Shown here: one piece after another, positions 1-9,437 of the stretch
Numbering within the stretch: position 1 is the stretch's first letter
Layout of the letters: each line of letters begins with the position of its first letter
From: Caballeronia temeraria
GTDB lineage: Bacteria > Pseudomonadota > Gammaproteobacteria > Burkholderiales > Burkholderiaceae
NCBI RefSeq assembly: GCF_001544795.2
Contig: NZ_FCOI02000024.1
Location: forward strand, 1 to 64,000
DNA: 64,000 bases
Direction: 5' to 3'
Translations under genes and position numbers: made by a program
Notes under the pieces: generated by a model
What the model saw: the letters and a program-made list of their open reading frames with translations, nothing else
What the model was told of the DNA's origin: nothing
Databases searched by the model: none

Positions 1-189
1 CCCAGCTGTCCACGTGGACAGGTAGCATCAGAGAATCACTCGTCCATTGCTAGGGCGTCCCTGAAGGACCGCATACACCTGAAATATCAGAATCGACGCA
101 TGGAGTACGTCAATCAGTTGTTCAACATTCTGAACTGGGACAACGCGTCCATGAGGCTCCAAGCGGCCATGCCTGCACTCAACACCTAA
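1..189 (+). CDS. C-terminal fragment of an unidentified protein entering from the left edge
   Basis: The frame is open from base 1 to a TAA at 187-189, giving about 62 residues with no start inside the window. The tail is basic (KDRIHLKYQNRR) then hydrophilic and ends in ALNT. Third codon positions are mostly G or C, as expected for coding DNA here, though less extreme than in the genes downstream. I recognise no family. It is convergent with the glycerol transporter operon that ends at 412. It could be a chance open frame, so confidence is low. Confidence 0.3.
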   Translation, partial: PSCPRGQVASENHSSIARASLKDRIHLKYQNRRMEYVNQLFNILNWDNASMRLQAAMPALNT

Positions 190-350
190 GCGTTTTGTGC
201 GGCGCACGCTCGCGCCGGAGTTTTCTCTTGCACTCACGGACTACTATTTGATCAAACTGTCCGCGTCAACGTCCGTTTACGCCGTGGAAGTGGACATAGA
301 CTGTCGTCGCAGTTCGACGGCGCATAGCGTCGGATCCGGCACAACCCACG

Positions 351-379
351 AAAAAAAGGCGGCACAACCAAGTGCCGCC
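351..379 (-). terminator. Intrinsic terminator of the glp operon
   Basis: Read on the minus strand, an 8-bp perfect stem (GGCGGCAC paired with GTGCCGCC) with a six-base loop is followed directly by seven T residues. It lies about 30 bases past the stop codon of the binding-protein gene, the last gene of the minus-strand operon. Confidence 0.85.
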
Positions 380-411
380 CCCTTCACAAATCCCCAACGC
401 CGTCAGAACCA

Positions 412-2151
412 CTACCGCACCTTACCCGCCTTCCACGCCGATAGCAGTTGCTCATAATTCACCGTCTCACCCTTCGGCTTCTCATTGGCAAGTGCCTTCC
501 ACGGCGCGTGCTGGTCGGACAGCCACTTGGACGGATCGCTTTGCGCATTCAGCTCCGGCGCGCAAACCTTCATCCCCGCACGCTGCAAACGGGACAGCAC
601 CTGGTCCATTTCCTTCGCGAGATTGTCCATCGCAGCCTGCGGCGTTTTCTCACCGGCGACAGCAGTGCCGACGTTCTTCCACCAGAGTTGCGCCATCTTC
701 GGATAGTCGGGCACGTTGTTGCCGGTCGGCGTCCACGCGACGCGCGCCGGGCTGCGATAGAACTCGATCAAGCCGCCGTATTTGTCCGCGTTCTTCGTGA
801 AGTAGTCGCTATGAATGTCGGAGTCGCGAATGAACGTGAGACCGACAATCGACTTCTTGAGCGACACGCTCTTCGACGTCACGAACTGCGCGTAAAGCCA
901 CGCGGCGGCGCGCTGATTCGGCGGCGTCGACTTGAAGAACGTCCACGAACCGACATCCTGATACCCGTTTTGCATGCCCTCCTTCCAGTAAGCGCCGTGC
1001 GGGGAGGGCGCCATGCGCCACTTCGGCGTGCCATCCGCATTCGTGACGTTGCCCGGCTTGAGCATCGAGGCCGTGAACGCGGTGTACCAGAACACCTGTT
1101 GCGCGATGCGTCCCTGCGCGGGCACAGGGCCCGCTTCGCTGAAGGTCATGCCCGACGCTTCCGGTGGCGCGTATTTCTTGAGCCAGTCGATGTATTTGGT
1201 CGTCGCGTAGACCGCTGCCGGACTATTGGTGCCGCCGCCGCGCGACACCGACGCGCCTACCGGATGACACCCGTCAGGCGTCACGCGAATGCCCCATTCG
1301 TCGACGGGCATGCCGTTCGGGATGCCCTTGTCAGCTTCGCCAGCCATGGAAAGCCATGCGTCCGTGAAGCGCCAGCCGAGCGACGGGTCTTTCTTGCCGT
1401 AATCCATATGGCCGTAGACCTTCTCTCCGTCGATGGCTTTGACGTCGTTTGTAAAGAACTCGGCGATGTCTTCATACGCGGACCAGTTGACCGGCACGCC
1501 GAGATCGTAACCGTATTTCGCCTTGAACTTGTCCTGCAGGTCCTTGCGCGCGAACCAGTCTGCGCGGAACCAGTAAAGGTTCGCGAATTGCTGGTCGGGA
1601 AGCTGATAGAGCTTCTTATCCGGCGCGGTCGTAAAACTCGTGCCGATGAAGTCTTTCAGGTCAAGTCCGGGATTCGTGTATTCCTTGCCTTCGCCCGCCA
1701 TGTAATCGGATAGCGGAACGATCACGCCATAGCGATAATGCGTGCCGATCAGGTCCGAGTCCGAGATCCAGCCGTCGTAAATGCTTTGCCCGGATTGCAT
1801 CGAGGTCTGCAATTTCTCGACGACATCCCCTTCCTGAATGATGTCGTGCTTCACCTGTATGCCGGTGATTTCACTGAACGCTTTGGCAAGCGTCTTGGAT
1901 TCGTAGGTATGCGTGTCGATGGTTTCCGACACGACATGAACTTCCTTGACGCCCTGCGATTTGAGCTTCGCCGCGGTGTCGATGAACCATTTCATCTCGT
2001 CCATCTGTTGCTGTTTCGACAGCGTGCTGGGCTGAAATTCGCTGTCCACCCATTTCTGCGCCTCGGGCGTTCCCGCCAGAGCCTGATTCGCGAAGGCACC
2101 CGACACGATACTTGCCACTGCCAGCGCGACGATCCGTCTCCTCTGATGCAT
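412..2151 (-). CDS. glpV: Glycerol-type ABC transporter substrate-binding protein
   Basis: The 579-residue periplasmic binding protein starts MHQRRRIVALAVASIVSG with a Sec signal peptide cleaved near the QALA site. ATG at 2151 is chosen because an AGGAG ribosome site sits just upstream and the signal peptide begins there; an in-frame ATG 57 bases further out adds an unlikely leader. The length and the conserved phrase HTYESKTLAKAF fit the large solute-binding subunit of the Rhizobium glpSTPQUV glycerol importer. It is the last gene of a six-gene operon with that gene order, just before a terminator. The family match and order are firm; glycerol as substrate is inferred from them. Confidence 0.85.
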   Translation of the reverse strand: MHQRRRIVALAVASIVSGAFANQALAGTPEAQKWVDSEFQPSTLSKQQQMDEMKWFIDTAAKLKSQGVKEVHVVSETIDTHTYESKTLAKAFSEITGIQVKHDIIQEGDVVEKLQTSMQSGQSIYDGWISDSDLIGTHYRYGVIVPLSDYMAGEGKEYTNPGLDLKDFIGTSFTTAPDKKLYQLPDQQFANLYWFRADWFARKDLQDKFKAKYGYDLGVPVNWSAYEDIAEFFTNDVKAIDGEKVYGHMDYGKKDPSLGWRFTDAWLSMAGEADKGIPNGMPVDEWGIRVTPDGCHPVGASVSRGGGTNSPAAVYATTKYIDWLKKYAPPEASGMTFSEAGPVPAQGRIAQQVFWYTAFTASMLKPGNVTNADGTPKWRMAPSPHGAYWKEGMQNGYQDVGSWTFFKSTPPNQRAAAWLYAQFVTSKSVSLKKSIVGLTFIRDSDIHSDYFTKNADKYGGLIEFYRSPARVAWTPTGNNVPDYPKMAQLWWKNVGTAVAGEKTPQAAMDNLAKEMDQVLSRLQRAGMKVCAPELNAQSDPSKWLSDQHAPWKALANEKPKGETVNYEQLLSAWKAGKVR

Positions 2152-2253
2152 GGTCTTCTCCTGTGTCTTCCGTGCCCCTTCGATCTTGTCGGCGCCCGCT
2201 GGGGGCATCAGCGGAGCCGGCGGTTGTCAGTCATCGCCGCACGCGTCGGCTTG

Positions 2254-2538
2254 CTAGCCCTTCCACATGATTGCAAGCAGCACCAGCACCGAGGCTATGA
2301 AGCCTGGCCAGGAACTCGAGCCGTCCGCGCTGATCGCAAGCCACGCGAGATTCACATAAGCGGCAGTCAACAGGCCGATGAAGAGGCGGTCACCGCGAGT
2401 CGTCGCGATAGGCAGAAAGCCCTTGCGTTCATGAGTCGGCGAGCACAGTTCCCATACCGTCATGCCGCCCAGCATCACGACGATGCAGCCGAAAAAAATC
2501 GCCACCTCGGGCGTCCAGTACATCCAGGTGAGCATCAC
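2254..2538 (-). CDS. glpU: Small DUF2160-type membrane protein of the glycerol transporter
   Basis: This 94-residue protein has three hydrophobic segments (about 8-30, 52-68 and 75-92) and matches the small inner-membrane protein encoded between the permease and binding-protein genes in glpSTPQUV-type operons. Its ATG overlaps the TGA of the preceding permease gene (ATGA), so the two are probably translationally coupled. About 100 bases separate it from glpV. Its role in transport is not established; it may be an accessory subunit of the permease. Confidence 0.75.
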   Translation of the reverse strand: MMLTWMYWTPEVAIFFGCIVVMLGGMTVWELCSPTHERKGFLPIATTRGDRLFIGLLTAAYVNLAWLAISADGSSSWPGFIASVLVLLAIMWKG

Positions 2539-3336
2539 ACTCTCCCCATCGCGAAACCCTTCGCGATGTAATTGCGCACGAAGTAGATCACCAGCGCGCC
2601 GGGAACGATCGTCAACACGCCCGCCGCCGACAGCACGCCCCAGTCCATGCCGGCCGCCGACACGGTGCGCGTCATCACAGCGGCGATCGGTTTCGCGTTG
2701 ACCGAAGTCAGCGTGCGCGCGAGCAGCAGTTCGACCCAGCTGAACATGAAGCAGAAGAAACCCGTGACGCCAACGCCCGACTTGATGAGCGGCAGGAAGA
2801 TCTTCACGAAGAATGCGGGAAACGTGTAGCCGTCGATGTACGCGGTTTCATCGATCTCGCGCGAGACGCCCGACATGAAGCCTTCGAGAATCCACACGGC
2901 AAGCGGCACATTGAACAGCATGTGCGCAAGTGCGACGGCAATGTAAGTGTCGGTCAGACCAATGCTCGAATAGAGCTGGAAAAACGGCAGTAGGAATACC
3001 GCGGGCGGCGTCATGCGGTTGGTGAGCAGCCAGAAGAACATGTGCTTGTCGCCGAGAAAGCGATAACGCGAGAACGCGTATGCGGCAGGCAGCGCGACCA
3101 GCACCGACATCACCGTGTTCATCAGCACGTAGATGATCGAATTGATGTAGCCCCAGTACCACGAAGGATCGGTGAAGATCACCTTGTAGTTGTCGAACGT
3201 CACGTGCTGCGGCAGCGTGGCGAACGTCGACATGGTCTCCTCGTTCGTGCGCAGGGAGATCGACAACATCCAGTAAAGCGGAATCAGCGCGAACAGCATA
3301 TAGACGACGAGCACCAACGTCCGCATCCAGCGGCGC

Positions 3337-3347
<11 letters not shown>
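2535..3347 (-). CDS. glpQ: Glycerol-type ABC transporter permease, second subunit
   Basis: This 270-residue inner-membrane permease belongs to the MalG-like branch of carbohydrate ABC transporters. It has about six membrane segments and the cytoplasmic EAA-loop region around residues 180-200 (the stretch near EIDETAYIDG). It overlaps the first permease gene by 11 bases at its start and the small membrane protein by 4 bases at its end, as expected in a tight operon. It should form a heterodimeric channel with the product of 3337-4230. Confidence 0.85.
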
Positions 3348-4226
<879 letters not shown>

Positions 4227-4230
<4 letters not shown>

Positions 4231-5351
4231 CGCGCGGCCTCTTCGGAGATGCGTGTTTCGATTCGTTCGTCGTTGCAGAAGAACACGGTCTCAGGCGCAA
4301 TGAGATGCAGCCAGGCAGGTCCGTCGACAATCCGCAAATGCGGCTCGAGCCTCGCATTGAACACATGGCCGTCGCATCGCGTGGTCACCAGTTGATAGTT
4401 GCCGAGCTGCTGTGCGCGCAGCACCCGCGCGTTGAGCGCGCCGGCTCCGCCTTCCTGCGAAAGCCGGACGAATTCCGGGCGAATCCCCAGCTTGAGCGCG
4501 CCGTTTGTCCGCTGATGCGCGGCCCGTAGCGTCGCGAGCGTGCCGGCGTCGAGCGGCAAGCGCTGCGAGCCGATTTTTGCGCCGTCGGCGTCGAGCTCGA
4601 TCGGACAGAGATTCATGCCCGGACTGCCGATGAAGTAACCGACAAAAGCGTGATCCGGCCGCAGAAAAAGCGCATCGGCTCCGCCTTTCTGAACGACGCG
4701 GCCGTTCGTCATGACCACGACTTCATCGGCGAAAGTCAGCGCTTCTACCTGATCGTGCGTCACATAGATAAGCGTGAGCTTGAGCTGCTGATGGATCTTC
4801 TTCAACTGCCGGCGCAGCATCCACTTCATCGCGGGATCGATCACGGTCAGCGGTTCGTCGAAGAGAATCGCGGCGACGTCCTTGCGCACGAGGCCGCGGC
4901 CGAGCGAGATTTTCTGCTTGGCGTCGGCGGCGAGATTGCTCGCCTTGAGCGGCAGGTCGCGCGTCATATCGAGGATTTCCGCGACTTCGTGCACGCGCTT
5001 CGTGACCTCGGCGGTCGACATCTTCCGATTGCGCAGCGGAAACGCGAGGTTATCGAACACGGTCATCGTGTCGTAGACCACGGGGAACTGGAACACTTGC
5101 GCGATGTTGCGCTCACGTGCGCCGAGCGCCGTCACGTCGCGCCCGTCGAACAGCACCTTGCCTTCCGACGGCTTGACGAGTCCCGACACGATATTCAGCA
5201 GCGTGGTCTTGCCGCAACCCGAAGGCCCGAGCAACGCGTAAGCGCCGCCGTCATCCCAGACCATGCTCATGGGTTGAAGCGCGTAGTCGTCGAGCGTCGC
5301 GCGGCCCGGTCCGTATGCGTGCCCGAGATTCTGAAACTCAATGCACGCCAT
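4227..5351 (-). CDS. glpT: Glycerol-type ABC transporter ATP-binding protein, second subunit
   Basis: This 374-residue ABC ATPase starts at ATG 5351, preceded by a GGAGG site. It has Walker A GPSGCGKTT, Walker B AAILFDEP, the H-loop THDQ, and a C-terminal TOBE-like domain. The signature motif is degenerate: NLAADAKQKISLGRG stands where LSGGQ is usual, which as I recall is also seen in this GlpT group. It overlaps both the other ATPase gene and the first permease gene. The importer therefore uses two different ATPases. The name glpT here follows the Rhizobium nomenclature and is not the E. coli glycerol-3-phosphate antiporter. Confidence 0.82.
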
Positions 5352-6429
5352 GAGCTGCCTCCGGGCTGGACACCAGTTGGGTATCCGCGCCAAATACAAA
5401 AAGTTCGTCAGGGTCGATGAAAACATCGAGCTGCGTGCCGAGCTCGATCTGATGCACGCCCTGCAACTGCGCAACCAGGTCGACCGCGCCGGTCAGCGTG
5501 CGCAAGTGCAGGTACGTTTCCGAGCCGCTCAGTTCAGCGAGTTCGAGCCGGAAGGCAACGGCAATCGCATGAGACGCCTTCGCCTGAAGACGCACGTGCC
5601 CCGGCCGGATGCCGATGCGGCATGCGCTGTTCGCGGCGAAACCGTGCCGGACTGGAACCTCCACGCCGATCGGCAGACGCGCGCGGCCGTTGCCGCAGTC
5701 GCTCGTCAACATGTTCATCGGCGGGTCGTTGAAAACGGCTGCTGCCGCGACGTTGACCGGTGCGTTATAGACATCGAGAGTGGGGCCGAACTGCAGAACC
5801 CGGCCTTTATCGACGATTGCCGTATAGCCGCCCAGCAGCAGCGCTTCGAGAGGTTCGGTCGTCGCGTAGACGACGGTCGTCTTGCCGTCGGCGAAAAGCG
5901 TGGCTAGTTCGAGGCGCAATTCCTCGCGCAGCTTGTAATCGAGATTGACGAGCGGCTCGTCGAGCAGCACTAGCGACGTGCGCTTCACGAGTGCACGCGC
6001 GAGCGCGCAGCGCTGCTGCTGTCCGCCCGACAATTCGCCTGGCCGTCGCTCCAGCAAATGGTCGATATGCAGTCGGGCTGCGACTTCGTGCACGCGCCGG
6101 CGGATTTCAGCAGGGTCGGTTTTTTGCAGGCGCAAAGGCGAGGCGATGTTCTCGAAAACCGTCATCGCCGGGTAGTTGATGAACTGCTGATAGACCATCG
6201 CGAGATTGCGCTGGCGCACGCTGACGCCTGTCACGTTCTGGCCGTCGACGAGCACCCGGCCGTCGTTCGGTCTGTCCAGACCCGCCATCACGCGCATCAG
6301 CGTAGTCTTGCCGGCCTGCGTGGGTCCGAGAAGCACGTTGATGGCGCCTGGGACAAGGCGCAAATCCACGCCGTACAGATACGACTGCCCGCCAGAAACG
6401 ACACTGACCCGCTCCAGTTCCAGGACCAA
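5338..6429 (-). CDS. glpS: Glycerol-type ABC transporter ATP-binding protein, first subunit
   Basis: This 363-residue ABC ATPase is the first gene of the operon. I place the start at TTG 6429 because an AGGAG site lies six bases upstream and the product then begins at the usual LELERVSVV strand; an ATG at 6480 would add 17 residues without a clear ribosome site. It has Walker A GPTQAGKTT, a canonical signature LSGGQQQRCALARAL and Walker B LVLLDEP. The H-loop histidine seems to be replaced (VVYATTEPLEAL), so catalysis may be asymmetric between this subunit and its partner. A TOBE-like domain follows. Confidence 0.82.
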   Translation of the reverse strand: MVLELERVSVVSGGQSYLYGVDLRLVPGAINVLLGPTQAGKTTLMRVMAGLDRPNDGRVLVDGQNVTGVSVRQRNLAMVYQQFINYPAMTVFENIASPLRLQKTDPAEIRRRVHEVAARLHIDHLLERRPGELSGGQQQRCALARALVKRTSLVLLDEPLVNLDYKLREELRLELATLFADGKTTVVYATTEPLEALLLGGYTAIVDKGRVLQFGPTLDVYNAPVNVAAAAVFNDPPMNMLTSDCGNGRARLPIGVEVPVRHGFAANSACRIGIRPGHVRLQAKASHAIAVAFRLELAELSGSETYLHLRTLTGAVDLVAQLQGVHQIELGTQLDVFIDPDELFVFGADTQLVSSPEAAHGVH

Positions 6430-6744
6430 ATCGCTCTCCTCTCGGCATCCACGACGCCAGCCGCAGAGCTGGCGCTTCAAAATGGCATCAATTGGGTTGC
6501 GCTTCGATTACATTCAGCAGCCAGAATGTCCCTTTTGTTGGTTTGCGTTTAAATCGGGGTAAACCTTACGACAGGATGTAATCACGAAATGGGCTGCGGG
6601 CTTGAAGGCGTTCGGCCTGAGATGGGTCGAAATAGAGCGTTAACTCAATTTCTTCAGGCGCATGTTGGACGGTCCGATTGCTGCGCAGCAAAAAAGGCGG
6701 ATTCGTGTGCTGCCTGCCGGCGCGGACCGTGTGTTCGCCGATCC
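6430..6744. other. Intergenic region upstream of the glp operon
   Basis: These 315 bases lie between the start of glpS and the stop of the Cys-cluster protein gene. They must hold the glp promoter, and the part near 6485-6565 is distinctly A/T-richer than its surroundings. I see no convincing sigma70 box pair, no neighbouring regulator gene and no credible coding frame here. Confidence 0.5.
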
Positions 6745-7605
6745 TCAGGCCAGAAACCAGGCCTCGGCCTCTTTCGCGAGCGCCGTGGCTGCGCCGCGTT
6801 GGGGCAGCGCGCAGAGATGAGCGCGCGCATCCTGAAGTGCATCGGAGAAACCGCGCAGTGTGTGCGTCATCGGCCGGTCGTCGAGGCGGCGGCGTTGCAC
6901 GGCGTGCGCTACGTTCCGGCGTATCAGCGCCGTCTGCGCATCTATATAGGCGATACACGAGCGCGCTAGCGCCGTCGATAGCGTGCCGATGCCAATGAGC
7001 GCCGGCACGCTCGCAATGGTGCGATAACCGTCGGAAGGAAACATCGCGAGCGCGCGACGGGGATCGGCGAAGTCGCGTCTCAGGACATCGAACAAGGGCG
7101 CGGCCCATAGCGCCCGCTCGATGCTTAGCGCGTGCCGTCTGCGTTGCACGGCCGCCTTGGCCTCTTCATCCACGATCTGGCCAGCCCTGAGGAGCAACGC
7201 ACCCGCATGCTCGCCCGGCCGGATGCATTGTGCGCCGATCCATCCCGCGCCATGCGAGCGCTGCGCAAGCACCGCATGTTGCAGGTGATCCGGCACGAGT
7301 GGGTCAAGCGGCACCGCGATGCACTGATCCGGCTTGCCCTTCGCATGGAGGCTGCACAACCCGTCATGCGCCAGCGCGGGACATCCGAGCGACGGATAAT
7401 CGAGCGCAAGTGTCGTGATCGTGATGGCATTGGCGTCATCGACGGGAAACGCGTGCGGTGGCGCGTCCGCGTCTCGCGGAATGCGTCCGAGCGCGATGCA
7501 GCCGACGAATACGTCGCGGTGCTCGAACAGTTCGCGTAGCGACATCGCCGGCGGACTGTTGCAGCATTTGCCGCACGCGGTGCAGTCGAAGGAGTAGCTA
7601 TTCAC
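6745..7605 (-). CDS. YkgJ-type cysteine-cluster (zinc/iron-binding) protein
   Basis: From GTG 7605 the product is 286 residues and opens with the DCTACGKCCNSPP cluster (four Cys at residues 8, 11, 14 and 15), the mark of the YkgJ/CxxCxxCC family, thought to bind zinc or iron. GTG is preferred because it overlaps the TGA of the preceding gene (GTGA) and puts the cluster at the N terminus, as usual; the frame also stays open further upstream. It is the last gene of the sulfatase operon. Its role is unknown: metal handling for sulfatase maturation or a redox task are possible, but this is only inference from position. Confidence 0.65.
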   Translation of the reverse strand: MNSYSFDCTACGKCCNSPPAMSLRELFEHRDVFVGCIALGRIPRDADAPPHAFPVDDANAITITTLALDYPSLGCPALAHDGLCSLHAKGKPDQCIAVPLDPLVPDHLQHAVLAQRSHGAGWIGAQCIRPGEHAGALLLRAGQIVDEEAKAAVQRRRHALSIERALWAAPLFDVLRRDFADPRRALAMFPSDGYRTIASVPALIGIGTLSTALARSCIAYIDAQTALIRRNVAHAVQRRRLDDRPMTHTLRGFSDALQDARAHLCALPQRGAATALAKEAEAWFLA

Positions 7606-8390
7606 CAAGGCCGGCGCACCGAATCCTGATACTGCGTGAGGATGAAATGCGCGACATCGTCGGAATGGTAGACGCGAAGGAGTCGACCGACCCAAGCGGC
7701 CTTCGCGTCGCGGGTACGCACGGCGAGGACATGCTGATAGGGCGAGCGCGCATCTTCGATGCCGATGCTGTCGCGGCCCGGCTTTAGCTTGTTGCGCGCG
7801 GCATCGTCGGCATTCATCGCGACGAAGCTCGCCGTGTCGAGCGCCTGGTAGAGCTTCGCGCGTTCCACCCGGCGGATCTTCAGACCGAAGCGATTGCCGG
7901 CGATATCCGCGAGCGTCGGATGCAGGCCCGCACCGTCCTTCAGCGTGATGAGCGCATAGTTCTGCAGGAGGATCAACGCGCGCGCGGTGCCGGCGGCATC
8001 GGCGGGAACGGCGACGGTCGCGTCGCGCGGCAGGCCGGAGATCGATGCGAGCTTGCGCGAGTAGAACGCCATCGGCAAGGTCACGGTTGCGGCGACGCTT
8101 TCGATCGCGTAGCCGTTGCGCGCGCTGCGTGCGACAAGGCTCGCTTCGTCCTCGACGCTGGCGGCATCGATCGTGCCGTTCGCGAGCGCGGCGTCGATGC
8201 GCGCGGCGTCGTCGAAAGTCACGACGGCGAGCGGCATGCCCTGCTTCGCGGCGACTTCACGCACATGCGCGACGATCGTCGCTTCCTCGCCCGGCATCAC
8301 GCCGATGCGAACCGTCTGCTCCGCGGCATGCGCCGTCGTCGTGAAAAGGGCCGTCAATATCGTTCCGGCGATAACGAATCGCGCGCGCAT
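7602..8390 (-). CDS. MetQ/NlpA-like ABC transporter substrate-binding protein
   Basis: The 262-residue product has a Sec signal peptide (FVIAGTILTALFTTTAHA) and then the VRIGVMPGEEATIVAHV opening of the MetQ/NlpA family, which usually binds methionine or related compounds. No lipobox is present, unlike many family members. Its ATG overlaps the stop of the formylglycine enzyme gene (TGATG), and its own stop overlaps the next start. No MetN or MetI partner lies nearby, so it must use a transporter encoded elsewhere or act as a sensor or binder. A sulfur-containing ligand is inferred from the operon. Confidence 0.75.
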   Translation of the reverse strand: MRARFVIAGTILTALFTTTAHAAEQTVRIGVMPGEEATIVAHVREVAAKQGMPLAVVTFDDAARIDAALANGTIDAASVEDEASLVARSARNGYAIESVAATVTLPMAFYSRKLASISGLPRDATVAVPADAAGTARALILLQNYALITLKDGAGLHPTLADIAGNRFGLKIRRVERAKLYQALDTASFVAMNADDAARNKLKPGRDSIGIEDARSPYQHVLAVRTRDAKAAWVGRLLRVYHSDDVAHFILTQYQDSVRRPW

Positions 8391-9430
8391 CAGTCATCCC
8401 TCAGTACGGTGCGAAAGCCGATATGCGATGCGGGCAAGTCCGCTTCCTGCTGCTCGCGCGACGACGCCCTGTAACGCACGCAATAATCCTGCGCGCACAG
8501 GAACGAGCCGCCCTTGACGACCATGGCAGTGTCGTGTTTGCGCGCAGGAACCAGCGCCGCCGTGTCGCCGTTCGAATGCGGCTGACGCGGACCGGTATAA
8601 GGATCTTTCGTCCATTCCCATGCGTTGCCGATCATGTCGTACAGCCTGAAATCGTTCGCCGCATAGCAGCCTACCGGCGACAAACCCGCGTGGCCGTCTT
8701 CGGCGGAATCGAGCACGGGAAACACGCCTTGCCAGTAATTGGCCGATGGCTTTCCGTGGGCATCGCGCGGAGCGGCGTCGAGCTGCGCGCCTTCGCGCCC
8801 AGCCTTGCCCGCGTATTCCCACTCGGCCTCGGTGGGCAAATCGCGGCCGAGCCAGTGTGCGTAGGCGAGGGCATCGGCGAGCGTGACCATCGTCACCGGC
8901 TGATTGTCACGCCCTTTCCATGTACTCGACGATCCGTCGGGATGCTTCCACGACGCACCCTTCACCCACGACCACCACGCGAGATCGCGTGCGTTCATTT
9001 CTTCACGCGTCGGGACATGAAACACGACGGCGCCGCCCTGACGCTCAGCCTCGGTCACATAACCCGTTGCGTCGACGAAAGCGGCGAACTGCGCGTTGGT
9101 GACATCGGTCTGGTCGATCCAGAAGGAACCGACCTTCGTCTTGCCATCGCCCACCGGACGCTCGTCGGCATAACCCAGATTGCTGCCGAAGATGAACTCG
9201 CCGCCGTGCAGATGCACCATGCCCGCGCGCGGATCGTCGCGCCACTTGGCCGGAATGCCGGAATAGCGTTCGCACTGCTGCTCGGAGCCGAGCGGCGCCA
9301 GCCTGCGCGCGAGATTACGCGGGTCGAAGCCGTGTTCCGCGTTCACGGCGAGCGCCGCGCCGAAGCCCGCGCCGAACAACGCGAGCGTGACGGCGCCGGC
9401 GCCGGCGATGAACTTCCATCGTCCACTCAT
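8390..9430 (-). CDS. Formylglycine-generating enzyme (sulfatase-modifying factor)
   Basis: This 346-residue FGE-sulfatase domain protein has an N-terminal membrane anchor or signal (about residues 8-29). The C-terminal active site reads GGSFLCAQDYCVRYR, with both catalytic cysteines present (C312 and C317) and the RASSREQ and HIGFR stretches in their usual places. It should convert the active-site cysteine of a sulfatase to C-alpha-formylglycine. The substrate is very probably the sulfatase encoded 7 bases upstream in the same operon. The retained anchor suggests action on the periplasmic side of the inner membrane rather than in the cytoplasm. Confidence 0.85.
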   Translation of the reverse strand: MSGRWKFIAGAGAVTLALFGAGFGAALAVNAEHGFDPRNLARRLAPLGSEQQCERYSGIPAKWRDDPRAGMVHLHGGEFIFGSNLGYADERPVGDGKTKVGSFWIDQTDVTNAQFAAFVDATGYVTEAERQGGAVVFHVPTREEMNARDLAWWSWVKGASWKHPDGSSSTWKGRDNQPVTMVTLADALAYAHWLGRDLPTEAEWEYAGKAGREGAQLDAAPRDAHGKPSANYWQGVFPVLDSAEDGHAGLSPVGCYAANDFRLYDMIGNAWEWTKDPYTGPRQPHSNGDTAALVPARKHDTAMVVKGGSFLCAQDYCVRYRASSREQQEADLPASHIGFRTVLRDD

Positions 9431-9437
9431 CGCGCGC

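Noticed and set aside
448..1713. A 421-codon plus-strand open frame opposite the glycerol binding-protein gene
   Set aside because: It is antisense to glpV, Arg-rich and without family features; it arises from GC-rich third positions.
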